Below are positions 6,035 through 6,660 of a stretch of DNA of 6,660 nt, piece after piece (positions within the stretch are counted from its first letter, which is position 1; each line of letters begins with the position of its first letter). This DNA is from an uncultured Lysobacter sp. Lineage in GTDB: Bacteria; Pseudomonadota; Gammaproteobacteria; Xanthomonadales; Xanthomonadaceae. A model generated the notes under the pieces. It saw nothing but the letters and a program-made list of their open reading frames with translations. It did no database searches and was not told the origin of the DNA. A program made the position numbers and the translations under genes. The stretch lies in the NCBI GenBank assembly GCA_902805755.1, contig CADCUA010000463.1:1-6660 (forward strand), given 5' to 3'.

Positions 6035-6050
6035 GACCGGTGGTCCGGTC
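6035..6050 (-). repeat. Small hairpin preceding the terminator
   Basis: Perfect inverted repeat GACCGG-TGGT-CCGGTC, 6-bp stem and 4-nt loop, 5 nt before the terminator stem on the transcript. It has no T-run of its own. It may stabilise the 3' end of the upstream mRNA or be incidental in GC-rich DNA. Confidence 0.4.
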
Positions 6051-6070
6051 AGGCAGATGCGTCAGTGCGC

Positions 6071-6601
6071 TCAGTCATCGCGACCGCGACGGCTGTAATA
6101 ACGGTCGCCGTAATAACCGCGGTCGTCGCGGTTGTCGTAGTGACCCTCGCGGCGGTCATAGCGCGGGTCGTAGTACTCGACCTTGCACTTGCCGTGCTTG
6201 TTGCATTTGCCGCGACGTGCCTGCGGCGCATTGCGGTAATACCCGTACGCGTTGCCCTGAGGCACCGAGCGGTAGTAATCGCGTTGCGGCGCGCGGCCGT
6301 AATAGTTCTGCTGCGGCACGGTGCGGTAGTAGACGGGACGGCCATAGCGGTCGCGCCCCATGACCAGGCGGTCTTCATGGCCGTAATCGCTGTTGCGGTA
6401 ATACGGCTGTCCACCACGCATCAGCACGTCGGCCACGTCGACAATGACACGTGCCAGATCGTTGCTTTGCGCGTGCGCAACGCCCGGTGCGAACGCGGCG
6501 GCGCCGATGCCGGCGAGCGTGGCTGCCAGGGTGGCGGCAAGCGAGCATGCCAGCGTGGCGGCGGCGCGGCGCAGGCGCGTGCTGAGCTTAGTGGCTTGCA
6601 T
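6071..6601 (-). CDS. Exported Tyr/Arg-rich repeat protein of unknown function
   Basis: A 176-residue protein of no family I can name. Residues 1-44 form a long signal peptide (basic RLRR, Ala/Leu-rich core with LAATLAATLAG, cleavage expected after VAHA44). A short ordered-looking segment follows (NDLARVIVDVADVLMRGG, 47-64). The rest is low-complexity and rich in Tyr, Arg, Asn, Asp and Gly. It contains a near-repeat YYRTVPQQNYYG (91-102), YYRSVPQGNAYG (109-120) and YYRNAPQ (121-127), then a cysteine pair in GKCNKHGKCK (131-140), then YYDPRYDRR and a charged tail. Export to the periplasm, envelope or outside is likely; an RNA-, polysaccharide- or metal-binding surface is only a guess. The ATG at 6601 has an excellent AGAGGAG 7 nt upstream, and a terminator follows the gene. 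It seems to be the last gene of its transcript. Confidence 0.85.
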   Translation of the reverse strand: MQATKLSTRLRRAAATLACSLAATLAATLAGIGAAAFAPGVAHAQSNDLARVIVDVADVLMRGGQPYYRNSDYGHEDRLVMGRDRYGRPVYYRTVPQQNYYGRAPQRDYYRSVPQGNAYGYYRNAPQARRGKCNKHGKCKVEYYDPRYDRREGHYDNRDDRGYYGDRYYSRRGRDD

Positions 6602-6660
6602 GGCGATGCTCCTCTGGCTTGGTGGCGGCAGGCTGGGCGGCGCCCGGCTTGGACGACCCA
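6588..6660 (-). CDS. Possible C-terminal end of an upstream gene (partial)
   Basis: One minus-strand frame is open from the window edge to a TAA at 6590-6588 and encodes an Ala/Pro/Lys-rich tail (GSSKPGAAQPAATKPEEHRH and a few more residues). About 19 of its 23 codons end in G or C, as in the real genes here. It overlaps the start of the gene at 6071-6601 by 14 nt, with the ribosome binding site of that gene inside it, an arrangement that suits translational coupling. The stretch is short and could be chance in GC-rich DNA. Confidence 0.35.
   Translation of the reverse strand, partial: GSSKPGAAQPAATKPEEHRHASH
6609..6615 (-). promoter_or_regulatory. Ribosome binding site of the Tyr/Arg-rich protein gene
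   Basis: AGAGGAG on the minus strand, 7 nt before the ATG at 6601. It is the strongest Shine-Dalgarno sequence in the window. Confidence 0.65.

Overview
The window is GC-rich gammaproteobacterial chromosome. It most likely comes from the Xanthomonadaceae/Lysobacteraceae (Lysobacter, Luteimonas, Xanthomonas type). Supporting signs are the very high GC at third codon positions, a DusA with the proteobacterial signature, a PhoP/PhoQ pair preceded by a small PepSY protein, and several short exported proteins of the kind common in that family. This placement comes from the look of the proteins, not from a search. Every gene I can support lies on the minus strand, so transcription runs from position 6660 towards position 1. 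No mobile element, CRISPR array, rRNA or tRNA was seen.

Layout in the direction of transcription. (1) 6588-6660: possible tail of a gene entering from outside the window. (2) 6071-6601: an exported Tyr/Arg-rich protein with YYR-x-x-PQ repeats, followed by two tandem hairpins, the second a good intrinsic terminator (6001-6029). (3) 5516-5947 and 4932-5483: two small exported proteins of unknown function, 32 bp apart, probably one operon. (4) 4656-4931: a 276-bp gap with nothing coding. (5) 3618-4655: dusA, tRNA-dihydrouridine synthase A. (6) 2613-3524: an arginine-deiminase-related (pentein-fold) hydrolase. (7) 2500-2612: a 113-bp regulatory gap with repeated TTCAG/CTGAA half-sites and an inverted repeat. 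(8) 2140-2499, 1412-2095 and 1324 to the window start: a PepSY-domain periplasmic protein, a PhoP-like response regulator and a PhoQ-like histidine kinase, most likely one operon. The kinase is cut by the window edge near its end.

The clearest functional unit is the PepSY-PhoP-PhoQ cassette. The kinase senses envelope conditions and phosphorylates PhoP at Asp51. The co-transcribed periplasmic PepSY protein is a candidate modulator of the kinase, and the repeats upstream of the cassette could be an autoregulatory PhoP site. The other genes are housekeeping (dusA), metabolic (the guanidine-type hydrolase) or unknown exported proteins. I see no clear new defence or mobile system. The points most worth a second look are the cassette and its upstream repeats, the sensor domain of the kinase, and the repeat-bearing exported protein.
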